Counted from the first letter of the stretch, positions 15,989 to 26,712 are shown. The stretch is 64,000 bases of DNA from Nostoc sp. NIES-4103 (GCF_002368335.1 NZ_AP018288.1:6157255-6221254); one strand, 5' to 3'. A program made the numbers and translations. The notes: generated from the letters alone by a model not told the origin.

Positions 15989-17353
15989 AAGAATTAGAGA
16001 TATTAATTTATAAATGAGACGAAATAGTGATGTAAATGCAATCGCTACTAATCCAGCAGCCACCGCTAGAATAAATATTTGTTGAATACCAAGACTTCCT
16101 TGTAAAAAAGGGACAAAAAAAACAATAGCAAAAGTAATTCCTGGAATAATTAATAAATCAAACTTTTCAATCCACCGCTTAGTTTGGGCAAAAATTAGTA
16201 AGCCTAGAATCACAGATGCAATACCCAAAGTAATTATTGGTGACTTGACTAAACTCAAGAGGGCGATCGCGATTAATGCACCCTCAAATCCACTAAATGC
16301 CGCACCGCCTAACAATTCCCAGGTGGAAAAAGCACTTTGAGGTCGTATTGGTTGTGGTTGTGGCTGTCGTGGCGGTTTTGTTAAGACTGTTGGTGGTATC
16401 AACTGCTGCGAGAGAACTGCAAGTACCTCATCAGCTGACTGAAAGCGTTGATTGGCAGCAGGCAGAAGCATTCTATCTAAAATATCAGCTAAGCGGGAGT
16501 TGACAGTTACTTTAGTTCGCCATTGCCATTGGTTACTATAAACATCAAATAAAGTTTTGGCCTCTTGACCTGTAAGCAAGGTAATAATAGTTACAGCTAA
16601 AGCATATAAATCTGTTGAAGGGAAGACTTGATTGCCAGCCATCTGTTCAGGCGGTGCAAAACCCATAGAATAAATGCCAGTGGAAGAACCAGCTCCACCC
16701 GCAGGAGCATTTGTTACTTGTTTAACTGCACCAAAATCGAGTAAAAATAGTTTGCCATCCCTACGGCGCATGATATTGGAGGGTTTGATATCTCTGTGGA
16801 TGATACCTTTATCATGGACAAACTTAAGTACTTTTAAGATTTCTTGCAGCACTTCTAAAACTTGCTGTTCAGAAAACTTTCCCTTTTGATGTAATTCTTC
16901 CTCTAGGTTTTGCCCATCGATATATTCTTGTACCAGATAAAAAAACTGGTCTTGCTGACCTGCTTGCAGGCTAGGAACAATCACGGGAAAAAAAGCAAAC
17001 AAGTTCGGGATTTGCTCGTGTTCATAACCTATTTGTGCTAAAACTTCTGCTTCTCTTTCAAACAGCTGTTGCGCTAATTGTAACTGAGTCGAGTTTAAAT
17101 TTCCCGCAGGTTGAAACTGCTTAACTACACATGACCGCATTCCGGGAATGCGGCGATCGCGTGCTAAAAATGCTGCCCCAAAGCCACCTCTTCCCAGCAA
17201 CTTGCTTGTTACGTATCGACCATCTAGCAGTAGCGGCATTCCACAAGTAGTGCAGTATTTTTGCTGTGTTGTTTTCAGCGTTGTAATGTCATCTAAATCC
17301 GCAAAATAGTTTTGTGGACGTGGGCAGTGTGGACGAGTGCAGTAAACTTCCAT
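15986..17353 (-). CDS. Ser/Thr protein kinase with 4-Cys prefix and C-terminal membrane helices
   Basis: 455 aa. The N-terminus has four cysteines (Cys5, Cys10, Cys34, Cys37; CTTCG) typical of the cyanobacterial 4-Cys prefix, probably a zinc ribbon. The kinase domain (about 45-320) has the glycine loop LGRGGFGAAF, Lys in SCVVKQF, HRD motif IIHRDIKPSNIM and DFG motif LLDFGAVKQ, so it should be active. The C-terminus has about four hydrophobic helices (345-455), anchoring it in the membrane. The stop codon (TAG, 15986-15988) is formed by the first bases of a family-A MITE, so the natural C-terminus may have been longer. Two binding-fold genes follow. Confidence 0.93.
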   Translation of the reverse strand: MEVYCTRPHCPRPQNYFADLDDITTLKTTQQKYCTTCGMPLLLDGRYVTSKLLGRGGFGAAFLARDRRIPGMRSCVVKQFQPAGNLNSTQLQLAQQLFEREAEVLAQIGYEHEQIPNLFAFFPVIVPSLQAGQQDQFFYLVQEYIDGQNLEEELHQKGKFSEQQVLEVLQEILKVLKFVHDKGIIHRDIKPSNIMRRRDGKLFLLDFGAVKQVTNAPAGGAGSSTGIYSMGFAPPEQMAGNQVFPSTDLYALAVTIITLLTGQEAKTLFDVYSNQWQWRTKVTVNSRLADILDRMLLPAANQRFQSADEVLAVLSQQLIPPTVLTKPPRQPQPQPIRPQSAFSTWELLGGAAFSGFEGALIAIALLSLVKSPIITLGIASVILGLLIFAQTKRWIEKFDLLIIPGITFAIVFFVPFLQGSLGIQQIFILAVAAGLVAIAFTSLFRLIYKLISLIL

Positions 17354-17759
17354 TGTTTTGTCCAGTGTCAGTTGTCAGTTGTCAGTTGTCCTTTGTCATT
17401 TGTCAGTTGTGAGCCAGGGCACAGAGGCATTACGGTGAGGCAGTGCAAAACAGGGGTCTCACGCCACTACCAAACGCTGTCGGCAAAGCGCGATCACCCA
17501 GGGTTGCTCCAAGGGTCGGATGTGCTGCCCAAGATGGGGCTGCCTCACCGCAGTGGCAATACAAGAGGAACTGTTGAGGCAGTACTAGAGAGGAATTTCT
17601 CCTATGAGGAACTGCCGTTCCCCGCAGGGGTTCTCGTTCGCGGCCTTCGTCTTTGAAGGAGAAGAGTACCCAAAGGGTAATTTGTCAGTTGTTTTTTTTA
17701 ATAACCACTGACTACTGACTAATGACTACTAACTCTTGACTCTTAACTCCTGACCAATC
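17354..17759. repeat. repeat-filled intergenic region
   Basis: A degenerate CAGTTGT heptamer array lies at about 17366-17411. A 10-bp inverted repeat (GGTGAGGCAG 17434-17443, CTGCCTCACC 17538-17547) follows. A segment at 17516-17557 resembles 60067-60108 (ATCCAAGATGGGG-type core). More degenerate heptamers occur near 17700-17755. The apparent ORF at 17312-17656 is repeat-derived and is not called a gene. Confidence 0.6.
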
Positions 17760-18773
17760 TTAAGCGTCGTCAGAAGAGTTTGGGGTTGCTCCATCCAATG
17801 TATTCACTACTAGCTTTTTTTGCGATAATTTTAACACGTCGTGATTCCATTCCGGGTTAGAAAACTGGGGCAGAATTTCCTGACTAAATGCTTCTGCTGC
17901 TTTGGATCTGTAGCGATGAGGATTAAAAATCAACCACAGTGTGCGCTTGACAACAACGCCTTCAATAGGGGTGCAGTGCAATACACCCATTTGTAATTCT
18001 TTAACGATCGCACTTGTTGAGACAAAGGCAGCCCCTAAACCAGATTGCACGGCATTTTTAATTGCTTCTATGGAATTGAGTTCCATTTCAAATTTAAAGC
18101 GCCTGGTGTCAATTTCACAACGTGCTAGCACTTGGTCAATGACTTTACGGATAGTCGATTGGGAATCTAGGGCGATGAATTGGAGTTTGTATAGGTCTTC
18201 TTTTTGGATTGTTTCAAGTTTGGCCAGGGGATGAAAAACTGGTAAAATCAACGCCAATTCATCTTCAGCGTAAGGAAGAATTTCTAAAGATTCCGTCAGC
18301 TCACCTGGAATTTCACCACCGATAATTGCTAGATCAACTTGTCCATTAGCTACGCTCCAAGCTGTGCGTCGAGTGGAGTGGACGTGCAATTGCACTGCTA
18401 CATCTGGATATTTTTGCCGAAACAAGCCGATCATTTTGGGCAAAAGATAAGTACCGGTGGTTTGAGAAGCACCGACAATCAAAGTACCTCCTTGGAGATT
18501 TTGTAAATCCTCAATGGCGCGGCAGGTTTCTTGACACAGACTGAGGATTTTTTCTCCGTAGCTGAGGAGTAGATGCCCTGCTTCAGTTAATTGGGCGCGG
18601 CGTCCTCCACGGTCAAATAAGGGGACATCCAGCTGTCGCTCTAGATTTTGAACTTGCAAGCTCACGGCAGGCTGGGAGACGTAAAGGCTATCAGCAGCAC
18701 GCTTGAAGCTCCCTTCTTGGGCGATCGCTTTCAGGATACGTAACTGATCTAAAGTGAAAGGAAGGTCAGACAT
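17760..18773 (-). CDS. rbcR: LysR-type regulator RbcR (Ycf30-like)
   Basis: 337 aa from ATG 18773; a TTG three codons upstream is less likely. The N-terminal winged helix-turn-helix reads FTLDQLRILKAIAQEGSFKR, then AADSLYVSQPAVSLQVQNLE. The effector domain (about 95-305) includes GASQTTGTYLLPKMIGLFRQ and STRRTAWSVANGQVDLAIIG. This wording matches the RbcR/Ycf30 branch that activates Rubisco and carbon-fixation genes in cyanobacteria and algal plastids, as opposed to CcmR/NdhR or CmpR. It is divergent from the Z-ISO-like gene with a 207-bp gap. The C-terminal tail is Ser/Asp-rich. Confidence 0.82.
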   Translation of the reverse strand: MSDLPFTLDQLRILKAIAQEGSFKRAADSLYVSQPAVSLQVQNLERQLDVPLFDRGGRRAQLTEAGHLLLSYGEKILSLCQETCRAIEDLQNLQGGTLIVGASQTTGTYLLPKMIGLFRQKYPDVAVQLHVHSTRRTAWSVANGQVDLAIIGGEIPGELTESLEILPYAEDELALILPVFHPLAKLETIQKEDLYKLQFIALDSQSTIRKVIDQVLARCEIDTRRFKFEMELNSIEAIKNAVQSGLGAAFVSTSAIVKELQMGVLHCTPIEGVVVKRTLWLIFNPHRYRSKAAEAFSQEILPQFSNPEWNHDVLKLSQKKLVVNTLDGATPNSSDDA

Positions 18774-18980
18774 AAGGCTCAACCCACAAACTTTGAAAGG
18801 AGCAGCTTTGGCAACAAATCATGTTTCACAGTTTTGCAACTGGGCACGAGTTGTTGCATTTTAAACTTGGAGGCTTTACTCGAAAAAGACAGTACCATAA
18901 CAGCTTGACTAAAGTCTCCTGTTGAATACTTTGTGGTATTGGTTGTACTGAATTAACTTTTCTTTAAATTACTTCACCTA

Positions 18981-19703
18981 ATGTATACGATGCTTAATCC
19001 TTGGTTAACTCCCAGTCATTTTGTCATGTTAGGGTTACAATTAGCTTTTGCGCTGGCTCACAGTGGGGGAGCCGCCCTCCGTCCTTGGGCAGAAAAGTAC
19101 ATAGGGCCAAGGCTTTATCGCATTGTTTTTGCATTAGTCAGTTTACCGTTGGCTGTAACACTGATTATTTACTTTTTTAACCATCGTTATGATGGTTTGC
19201 AACTTTGGCAGGTGCAAGACGTACCTGGGGTACAATCGCTAGTTTGGGTTTTGTCGGCGATTTCATTTTTATTTTTGTATCCTGCCACCTTCAATCTACT
19301 AGAAATTGCTGCTATTCAAAAGCCCCAAGTCCATCTGTATGAGACAGGAATTATTCGCATTACCCGCCATCCCCAGATGGTAGGACAAATAATTTGGTGT
19401 GTTGCTCATACTCTTTGGTTGGGTACTAGCTTTACCTTAGTCACCTCCATTGGCTTGGTGTTACACCACTTGTTTGGTGTTTGGCATGGCGATCGCCGCT
19501 TGAGCTACCGTTATGGAGAAGCTTTTGAAATTGTCAAACAGCGCACTTCAATAATTCCCTTTCGAGCAATTATTGACGGTCGTCAATCTATCATATGGCA
19601 GGAATTCATCCGACCTGCTTACTTGGGAGTCGCTATTTTTGTAGCTTTACTTTGGTGGTCGCATCCCCTGTTGCTGATGGCAACTAGTAGGATAAGATGG
19701 TAA
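18981..19703 (+). CDS. 15-cis-zeta-carotene isomerase (Z-ISO)/NnrU-family membrane protein
   Basis: 240 aa, about six membrane helices. Diagnostic stretches are AHSGGAALRPWAEKYIGPRL, NHRYDGLQLWQVQ, ITRHPQMVGQIIWCVAHTLW and HHLFGVWHGDRRLSYRYGEA, followed by KQRTSIIPF. From memory these are almost word for word those of plant Z-ISO, the heme-containing isomerase of 9,15,9'-tri-cis-zeta-carotene. The family as a whole is NnrU, first named from denitrifiers. The conserved His residues (RHP, HHLFG, WHGDRR) are candidates for heme ligands. A carotenoid role is therefore favoured over a denitrification role. It is divergent from rbcR. Confidence 0.85.
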   Translation: MYTMLNPWLTPSHFVMLGLQLAFALAHSGGAALRPWAEKYIGPRLYRIVFALVSLPLAVTLIIYFFNHRYDGLQLWQVQDVPGVQSLVWVLSAISFLFLYPATFNLLEIAAIQKPQVHLYETGIIRITRHPQMVGQIIWCVAHTLWLGTSFTLVTSIGLVLHHLFGVWHGDRRLSYRYGEAFEIVKQRTSIIPFRAIIDGRQSIIWQEFIRPAYLGVAIFVALLWWSHPLLLMATSRIRW

Positions 19704-20105
19704 ATTGCGGCGATCCCCACTATCATCAGAAAATACTAACCATCTAAAATTTTGACTTATCAATTGCTACCGAATCAATGTAGGATGAATTGAAACAGCT
19801 GTTAGTGGGGGTGCGCTCAGTCAGTTGATTATTTTATAGTGGTATGGCGCTGAACAATTGCCTTTGCAAGAGAGTAAGTAGCACAGCAGTCTAAATTCCC
19901 TCAAAAGCAACGGGCAGACAGGAGTTGAAAAAATCATCAAGCTACTGTGAAAGTCGCACTGGCTTTTTAGTCAGAACCAGAATCAATTTTGCAATAGTTG
20001 CGTAATCGTCTTTGCCCGAAGGGGTATTACAGGCTTTGCCTGGCTTGCTGATTTCTCTTACTGATAGCTAGTTTGATATTAAAACCCTATAATTTTAGAG
20101 GCGTC
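19704..20105. other. intergenic region, no gene seen
   Basis: About 400 bp between the Z-ISO-like and thioredoxin-like genes. No ORF, tRNA or strong inverted repeat was recognised. Confidence 0.4.
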
Positions 20106-20492
20106 ATGGTGTTGTCGGTTAGTGAGCGGACATTTACACAAGAAGTTTTAGAATCTCCAGTTCCTGTTTTAGTAAATTTTGAAGCACCTTGGTGTGGTTT
20201 ATGCCGCATAATCCACCCTTTGTTATTGCAATTTAAAGCTCAATGTGGTGAGCAAATTAAATTAGTCGGGGTTAATGCTGATGATAATTTCAAACTCTCT
20301 ACCACTTATAAGTTAAAGTCGCTGCCGACTTTGATCTTGGTGGAAAATGGAATTGTCCGGCATCGCTTAGAAGGTTTTCGAGGTAGAGATGACTTACGTA
20401 TAGCTTTGGAAGAAATCAAACTTACTTACGGCAACCGTTCTAAAGTATACTCTACATCAAAGACAGCAGACTTAGAATGTCGCTCAGCGTGA
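20106..20492 (+). CDS. thioredoxin-family protein with WCGLC active site
   Basis: 128 aa from ATG 20106, preceded by GAGG; an upstream TTG at 20073 is not supported. The fold is complete: VLVNFEAPWCGLCRIIHP, then GVNADDNFKLSTTYKLKSLP and cis-Pro in LPTLILVENG, then HRLEGFRGRDDL. The active site is WCGLC instead of the canonical WCGPC; changing the middle Pro usually raises the redox potential and alters partner choice. The C-terminal 20 residues are a polar tail. A strong terminator follows before ndhF. Confidence 0.88.
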   Translation: MVLSVSERTFTQEVLESPVPVLVNFEAPWCGLCRIIHPLLLQFKAQCGEQIKLVGVNADDNFKLSTTYKLKSLPTLILVENGIVRHRLEGFRGRDDLRIALEEIKLTYGNRSKVYSTSKTADLECRSA

Positions 20493-20507
20493 TTGGGAAT
20501 AGGGAAT

Positions 20508-20620
20508 TAAAAATTAAAAATTAAAAATTAAAAATTTAGGGATTGGCAACTAGAGATTAAAAAAAATTTTCTAGTCACCAGTCCCCAACACCCAGTACCC
20601 AGTCCCAATTCCCGATTCCC
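20508..20620. repeat. AAAAATT tandem repeat and low-complexity spacer
   Basis: About four heptameric units of AAAAATT run from 20508 to 20537. They are followed by C-rich degenerate copies of CCCAGT/CCCAATTC. The same AAAAATT units form the arms of the palindrome at 40806-40865. Confidence 0.6.
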
Positions 20621-20643
20621 CAAATCTAAAACCATGCTTAATT

Positions 20644-20677
20644 ACCCCACTCAAGTACGATTGAGTGGGGTATTTTA
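20644..20677 (+). terminator. rho-independent terminator after thioredoxin-like gene
   Basis: ACCCCACTCAA (20644-20654) pairs perfectly with TTGAGTGGGGT (20661-20671) around a 6-nt loop. ATTTTAT follows. Confidence 0.8.
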
Positions 20678-20794
20678 TCCTAAAGGGTGTGTGTCACAAT
20701 TATTAACAGTTCCGACCTGGACAGTTGCCGACGGCGGAAAACGTCTTTAGCATTGTCCTAACTTAGTCAAGAATTCTAAAAGTACGCGTCAGTG

Positions 20795-22873
<2,079 letters not shown>

Positions 22874-22879
22874 TTTAAA

Positions 22880-22917
22880 TAGGGGTGGGCGAATGTCCGC
22901 CCCTACATTATTTTTTA
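22880..22917 (+). terminator. terminator after ndhF
   Basis: TAGGGGTGGG pairs with TCCGCCCCTA (G-U pairs included) around CGAATG, followed by ACATTATTTTTT-type T-rich sequence. Confidence 0.65.
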
Positions 22918-22931
22918 TTTCACGCAGAGGA

Positions 22932-22972
22932 GCCAGTGCGTTGGGCGGCTCTGCCGACTTGAAGCAACTGGC
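22932..22972. repeat. 41-bp GCCAGT...ACTGGC dispersed hairpin
   Basis: A 41-nt element with ends GCCAGTGCG and CAACTGGC. It is the same length as, and similar to, the units inside both 191-bp MITEs (4654-4694 inverted; 42860-42900). It interrupts a CGCAGAG-type repeat, which resumes after it. Confidence 0.7.
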
Positions 22973-23062
22973 GTCGCGCAGAGTCGCAGAGAGTAATTGA
23001 AAGTTGGGTCTGAAAGAATTACATTATTTTTTAATACGAGCTACATATACCTAATAAAAAGT

Positions 23063-23206
23063 ATGAAATTACTAGAAAAATATGGTTTAGAGTTTGAAAC
23101 TATTAAAAAATATCAAGTACTTTGTTTACCTGAGAATATAGAAACAGCTTCAAAGGAAGATGAATTGATAGATACTGCTGAGAATGCCAAATTTTGCAAA
23201 CTCTGA
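23063..23206 (+). CDS. short hypothetical protein upstream of broken MqsA-like gene
   Basis: 47 codons from ATG 23063 (MKLLEKYGLEFETIKKYQVL, then CLPENIETASKED). Its stop TGA overlaps the next ATG by one base (TGATG), the usual arrangement for coupled toxin-antitoxin genes. The product is not recognised and may be a truncated remnant, since its 3' neighbour is also broken. A longer frame back to 22997 lacks a better start. Confidence 0.4.
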   Translation: MKLLEKYGLEFETIKKYQVLCLPENIETASKEDELIDTAENAKFCKL

Positions 23207-23430
23207 TGAAATGCGTAATCTGTAAGCATGGAGAAACTAAACCAAGTTTAGTAACTGTAACATTATAAAGAGATGAATGTATTATTGTCTTAAAAAAAGT
23301 TCCAGCAGAAATTTGTGATAATTGCGGTGAATATTATTTAAGTGACGCAGTTACCGAACAAATTTTAGAAAAAGCAGAGTTAGCTATTAATAATGGAGCA
23401 GAATTAGAAATTATTAGATATGCAGCTTAA
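23206..23430 (+). pseudogene. YgiT/MqsA-type zinc-finger antitoxin with in-frame stop
   Basis: The 75-codon frame encodes MKCVICKHGETKPSLVTVTL, then a TAA stop at codon 21 (23266-23268), then RDECIIVLKKVPAEICDNCG and EYYLSDAVTEQILEKAELA to a normal end. The two CxxC pairs (CVIC, CDNC) and the GEYYL motif identify the YgiT-type zinc-finger family, usually antitoxins paired with a DUF4258 or MqsR toxin. A single substitution (GAA to TAA would fit) breaks it. A sequencing error cannot be excluded. Confidence 0.75.
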
Positions 23431-23543
23431 TTTTTTATTGGCGTCTCTGTCACCATTCATGAAACTGATGATACAGACATTGTTTAATCAGAGTTTTGAG
23501 ACGGCGTTTCAAGGAAAGTGTAAATCTAACTTCTGCCATAAAT

Positions 23544-23800
23544 CTAGGTTTTGATATCGTCCCAAAGTTCTGAAACTGGGAAAGTCTCTCCTGCTGCTGC
23601 TTGTCGCACAGATTCTTGCAGATCGGCTAATATTTGTGCTTTAGGTTCTTGTTCATCAATCCAAGCTAAACCACTGACGTTATCAGAATTTATGGAACTG
23701 ATAAGCTGTCGCCAAAGTTTACAGGGACGAGTACATCTGTTGTTTCTCCCTCTGCGTTGGTTACATAACGAATCTGATTTTCAATTTCTGCGATTATCAT
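23544..23800 (-). pseudogene. antitoxin-like small protein, single-base frameshift
   Basis: From ATG at 23800 the frame reads MIIAEIENQIRYVTNAEGET, then TDVLVPV. It must shift by one base near 23714-23721 to continue KLWRQLISSINSDNVSGLAW, then IDEQEPKAQILADLQE and end SELWDDIKT. A missing A in the run TAAACTTTGG restores one continuous 85-aa frame. The layout resembles small cyanobacterial antitoxin-type proteins; the family name is uncertain. Confidence 0.6.
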
Positions 23801-24121
23801 AGGGTTGTTTCTCGTGTGATGCTTTTGAGGACAACCACCAAATTGCATCGTGTATTTTTAGCGATCGCTGGGTTAGGCTATGCGATCGCATCCCTAAAAC
23901 TCTAGTTTAGCGGCTTCTATTGGGTCAATTTCTGATTTTACTGGGAGTATCCTAACCCACATTCCGCATCTCCAAGTGTCAAAATAGACTCCCAACAGAA
24001 AAACCAGGGATTGTCAATTTAATTAAATCAACCTAACGAGGAAGACCAAATCCCTAAAAAGCTGTTAGTTAATAACTAGTGACTTTTTGCCAAACATGAT
24101 TTTGATTGCAGACGAATTGCG
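23801..24121. other. upstream region of ndhD1
   Basis: About 320 bp. Two HIP1-type GCGATCGC/GCGATCGCA sites occur close together at about 23861-23890. No gene seen; it should hold the ndhD1 promoter. Confidence 0.45.
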
Positions 24122-25696
24122 ATGAATACAGCTAATTTCCCGTGGCTGACGACGATTATCTTGTTTCCGATAGCCGCGTCACTACTGACTCCCATCATCC
24201 CAGATAAAGATGGCAAAACAGTACGCTGGTATGCCTTGGTCGTGGGATTGATTGATTTTGCACTGATTGTCTACGCTTTTTACACTGGGTACGATTTCTC
24301 CAATCCCGATTTGCAACTGGTAGAGAGTTACACTTGGTTACCGCAAATCGATTTGAAATGGTCAGTAGGGGCAGATGGCTTGTCAATGCCCCTAATTATT
24401 TTGACAGGTTTCATCACCACCCTAGCCGCCTTAGCAGCTTGGCCTGTGACACTCAAGCCCAGGCTATTTTACTTTTTGCTGTTGGCGATGTACGGCGGTC
24501 AAATTGCCGTGTTCGCCGTCCAGGATATGCTGCTGTTTTTCCTAGTGTGGGAATTGGAGTTGATTCCGGTTTACCTGCTGCTGGCGATTTGGGGCGGTAA
24601 GAAGCGCCAATACGCAGCAACCAAGTTTATTTTGTACACTGCTGGTGGTTCGCTGTTTATTTTGGTTGGTGCTTTGACAATGGCCTTTTATGGCGATACA
24701 GTCACATTTGACATGCGATCGCTCGGTCTCAAAGACTACGCCCTGAATTTTCAGCTGTTACTTTATGCTGGTTTCTTGATTGCCTACGCTGTCAAGTTGC
24801 CCATCATTCCCTTACATACCTGGCTACCAGATGCCCACGGTGAAGCTACAGCCCCAGTACACATGTTACTGGCAGGTATTCTGCTGAAAATGGGCGGTTA
24901 CGCCTTGATTCGCATGAATGCCCAAATGCTACCCGATGCCCACGCTTATTTTGCGCCGGTGTTGGTAATCTTGGGGGTAGTTAATATTATTTACGCAGCC
25001 CTGACATCCTTTGCCCAGCGCAACCTCAAGCGGAAAATTGCCTACTCTTCAATTTCGCACATGGGCTTTGTCACCATTGGTATTGCCTCATTCACCGATT
25101 TAGGATTGAGTGGCGCAGTTTTACAAATGGTTTCCCACGGGTTAATTGGGGCGAGTTTGTTCTTCCTCGTAGGCGCGACTTATGACCGGACACACACCCT
25201 GATGTTGGATGAAATGGGTGGTGTTGGTAAGAGAATGCGAAAGATTTTCGCCATGTTTACCGCTTGTTCGATGGCTTCTTTAGCATTGCCAGGAATGAGT
25301 GGTTTCGTAGCAGAATTAATGGTGTTTGTCGGCTTTGCTACCAGCGATGCTTATAACCCTACATTCAAAGTCATTGTCGTCTTTTTGATGGCAGTGGGAG
25401 TGATATTAACTCCAATTTATCTGCTATCAATGTTGCGAGAAATTTTCTACGGTCAAGAGAACGAAGAATTAGTTTCTCACCAAGCACTGATAGATGCCGA
25501 ACCCCGCGAAGTCTTTATCATCGCTTGCTTACTAGTACCAATTATTGGTATTGGTTTCTATCCCAAATTGCTAACTCAAATGTACGACTCTACAACAGTA
25601 CAATTGACAGCAAGATTACGTGACTCAGTACCAACATTGGCACAGCATAAAGAAACGCCAGAAGTTTCTTTAAATGCGCCAGCAATTGGTAATTAA
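24122..25696 (+). CDS. ndhD: NAD(P)H-quinone oxidoreductase subunit 4 (NdhD1)
   Basis: 524 aa proton-pumping membrane subunit of NDH-1L, partner of NdhF1. Conserved segments: KWSVGADGLSMPLIILTGF, FFLVWELELIPVYLLLAIWG (with the functional Glu), KLPIIPLHTWLPDAHGEATA, HMLLAGILLKMGGYALIRMN and RKIAYSSISHMGFVTIGIAS. About 14 hydrophobic helices are expected. The sequence and the ndhF1 neighbour support the D1 type, which serves respiration and cyclic electron flow. A hairpin terminator follows. Confidence 0.96.
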   Translation: MNTANFPWLTTIILFPIAASLLTPIIPDKDGKTVRWYALVVGLIDFALIVYAFYTGYDFSNPDLQLVESYTWLPQIDLKWSVGADGLSMPLIILTGFITTLAALAAWPVTLKPRLFYFLLLAMYGGQIAVFAVQDMLLFFLVWELELIPVYLLLAIWGGKKRQYAATKFILYTAGGSLFILVGALTMAFYGDTVTFDMRSLGLKDYALNFQLLLYAGFLIAYAVKLPIIPLHTWLPDAHGEATAPVHMLLAGILLKMGGYALIRMNAQMLPDAHAYFAPVLVILGVVNIIYAALTSFAQRNLKRKIAYSSISHMGFVTIGIASFTDLGLSGAVLQMVSHGLIGASLFFLVGATYDRTHTLMLDEMGGVGKRMRKIFAMFTACSMASLALPGMSGFVAELMVFVGFATSDAYNPTFKVIVVFLMAVGVILTPIYLLSMLREIFYGQENEELVSHQALIDAEPREVFIIACLLVPIIGIGFYPKLLTQMYDSTTVQLTARLRDSVPTLAQHKETPEVSLNAPAIGN

Positions 25697-25730
25697 GTAG
25701 CGACTGATAGTTTTAATTCGGATTCATTTA

Positions 25731-25758
25731 AAGGTGGGTTTAATACCTGCCTTTTTTT
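25731..25758 (+). terminator. terminator after ndhD1
   Basis: AAGGTGGGT (25731-25739) pairs with ACCTGCCTT (25745-25753) with two G-U pairs and is followed by six T residues. Confidence 0.75.
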
Positions 25759-25802
25759 ATACCAATTTGCCCAAATATGTGAGAATCAAGAATCATATAT
25801 TA

Positions 25803-26712
25803 GAGGATGTTTTAAAAGTAGGGGGTATTGTAAGAAAGCTCACAAGGCGTATGCTGAAATTTGTAGAAACCAGCACCCTGTGAGCGAATGACTAAAGCAT
25901 ACCGTAGTAATCTGACATGGGAACAATGGGAATTAATTGCAGACCTATTCCCAGAATCAAAACCAGGGGGTCGTCCCCGAAAATTAGCATTATTTGCGAT
26001 CGTGAATGCAATTCTCTATGTTCTGTGCGAAGGTTGTACATGGCGAGGTTTGCCAGGAGATTTTCCGGCGTGGTCAACGGTTTATGGTTATTTTTGGAGA
26101 TGGGGAAAAGATGGTACATGGTTGAAGGTTCATGACCAACTCTATCGGTGGGTAAGGGTAGACTCAGGACGTGATAAGAGTCCATCAGAAGCGGCGGTTG
26201 ATAGTCAATCAGTAGAAACAGCAACGATGATTACTGTTGATGTCGGCTATGACGCAGGAAAAAAGATACATGGGCGCAAGCGACATCTAAGTGTAGATTT
26301 GTTAGGGCTAGTTTTGCGGGTCTTGGTAACGTCTGCAAGTGTTCCAGAACGTGAAGGAGCGAAAAAAGTCCTCAAACGAGTTCACAATACAGGCAATCAC
26401 GTCAAAAGGTTAAACATCATTTGGATGGACGGAGGATACCGAGGCGAAGAATTTATGCATTGGGTGATGGATATGTTTCGGTGGATTGTAGAAATTGTTC
26501 TTCGACCATTGGAGAAAAAAGGTTTTGTCCATTTACCAAAGCGTTGGGTTGTCGAAAGAACTTTTGGATGGCTCAATTGGTGTCGCCGTTTAAGTAAAGA
26601 TTATGAAAGGCTACCCAAAACTTCGGAGACTTTTATATATATAGCGATGATTCGTATCATGGTCAGACGACTAGCATAATTTTTGACTCAATTTGACTTT
26701 TAAAACATCCTC
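25803..26712. mobile_element. IS5-family insertion sequence (IS1031-like), 910 bp, intact
   Basis: Terminal repeats GAGGATGTTTTAAAAGT (25803-25819) and ACTTTTAAAACATCCTC (26696-26712) are perfect. TTA flanks both ends (25800-25802 and 26713-26715), the TNA-type duplication expected of the IS1031 group. One complete transposase gene fills it. The right flank TTA is shared with an adjoining MITE. Confidence 0.92.
25888..26679 (+). CDS. IS5-family transposase (DDE)
   Basis: 263 aa. N-terminal helix-turn-helix-like domain (TWEQWELIADLFPESKPGG, then VNAILYVLCEGCTWRGLPGD). The DDE catalytic residues are carried by AAVDSQSVETA (Asp), IIWMDGGYRGEEF (Asp) and the Y(2)R(3)E(6)K-like motif RWVVERTFGWLNWCRRLSKD (Glu). 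Frame and terminal repeats are intact, so the element may be active. It lies 85 bp inside the left terminal repeat. A second, overlapping plus-strand frame at 25917 is a shadow. Confidence 0.95.
   Translation: MTKAYRSNLTWEQWELIADLFPESKPGGRPRKLALFAIVNAILYVLCEGCTWRGLPGDFPAWSTVYGYFWRWGKDGTWLKVHDQLYRWVRVDSGRDKSPSEAAVDSQSVETATMITVDVGYDAGKKIHGRKRHLSVDLLGLVLRVLVTSASVPEREGAKKVLKRVHNTGNHVKRLNIIWMDGGYRGEEFMHWVMDMFRWIVEIVLRPLEKKGFVHLPKRWVVERTFGWLNWCRRLSKDYERLPKTSETFIYIAMIRIMVRRLA

Noticed and set aside
17312..17656. Plus-strand ORF of 114 codons between the kinase and rbcR
   Set aside because: It runs through heptamer repeats and inverted repeats, starts antisense inside the kinase gene, and has no domain.
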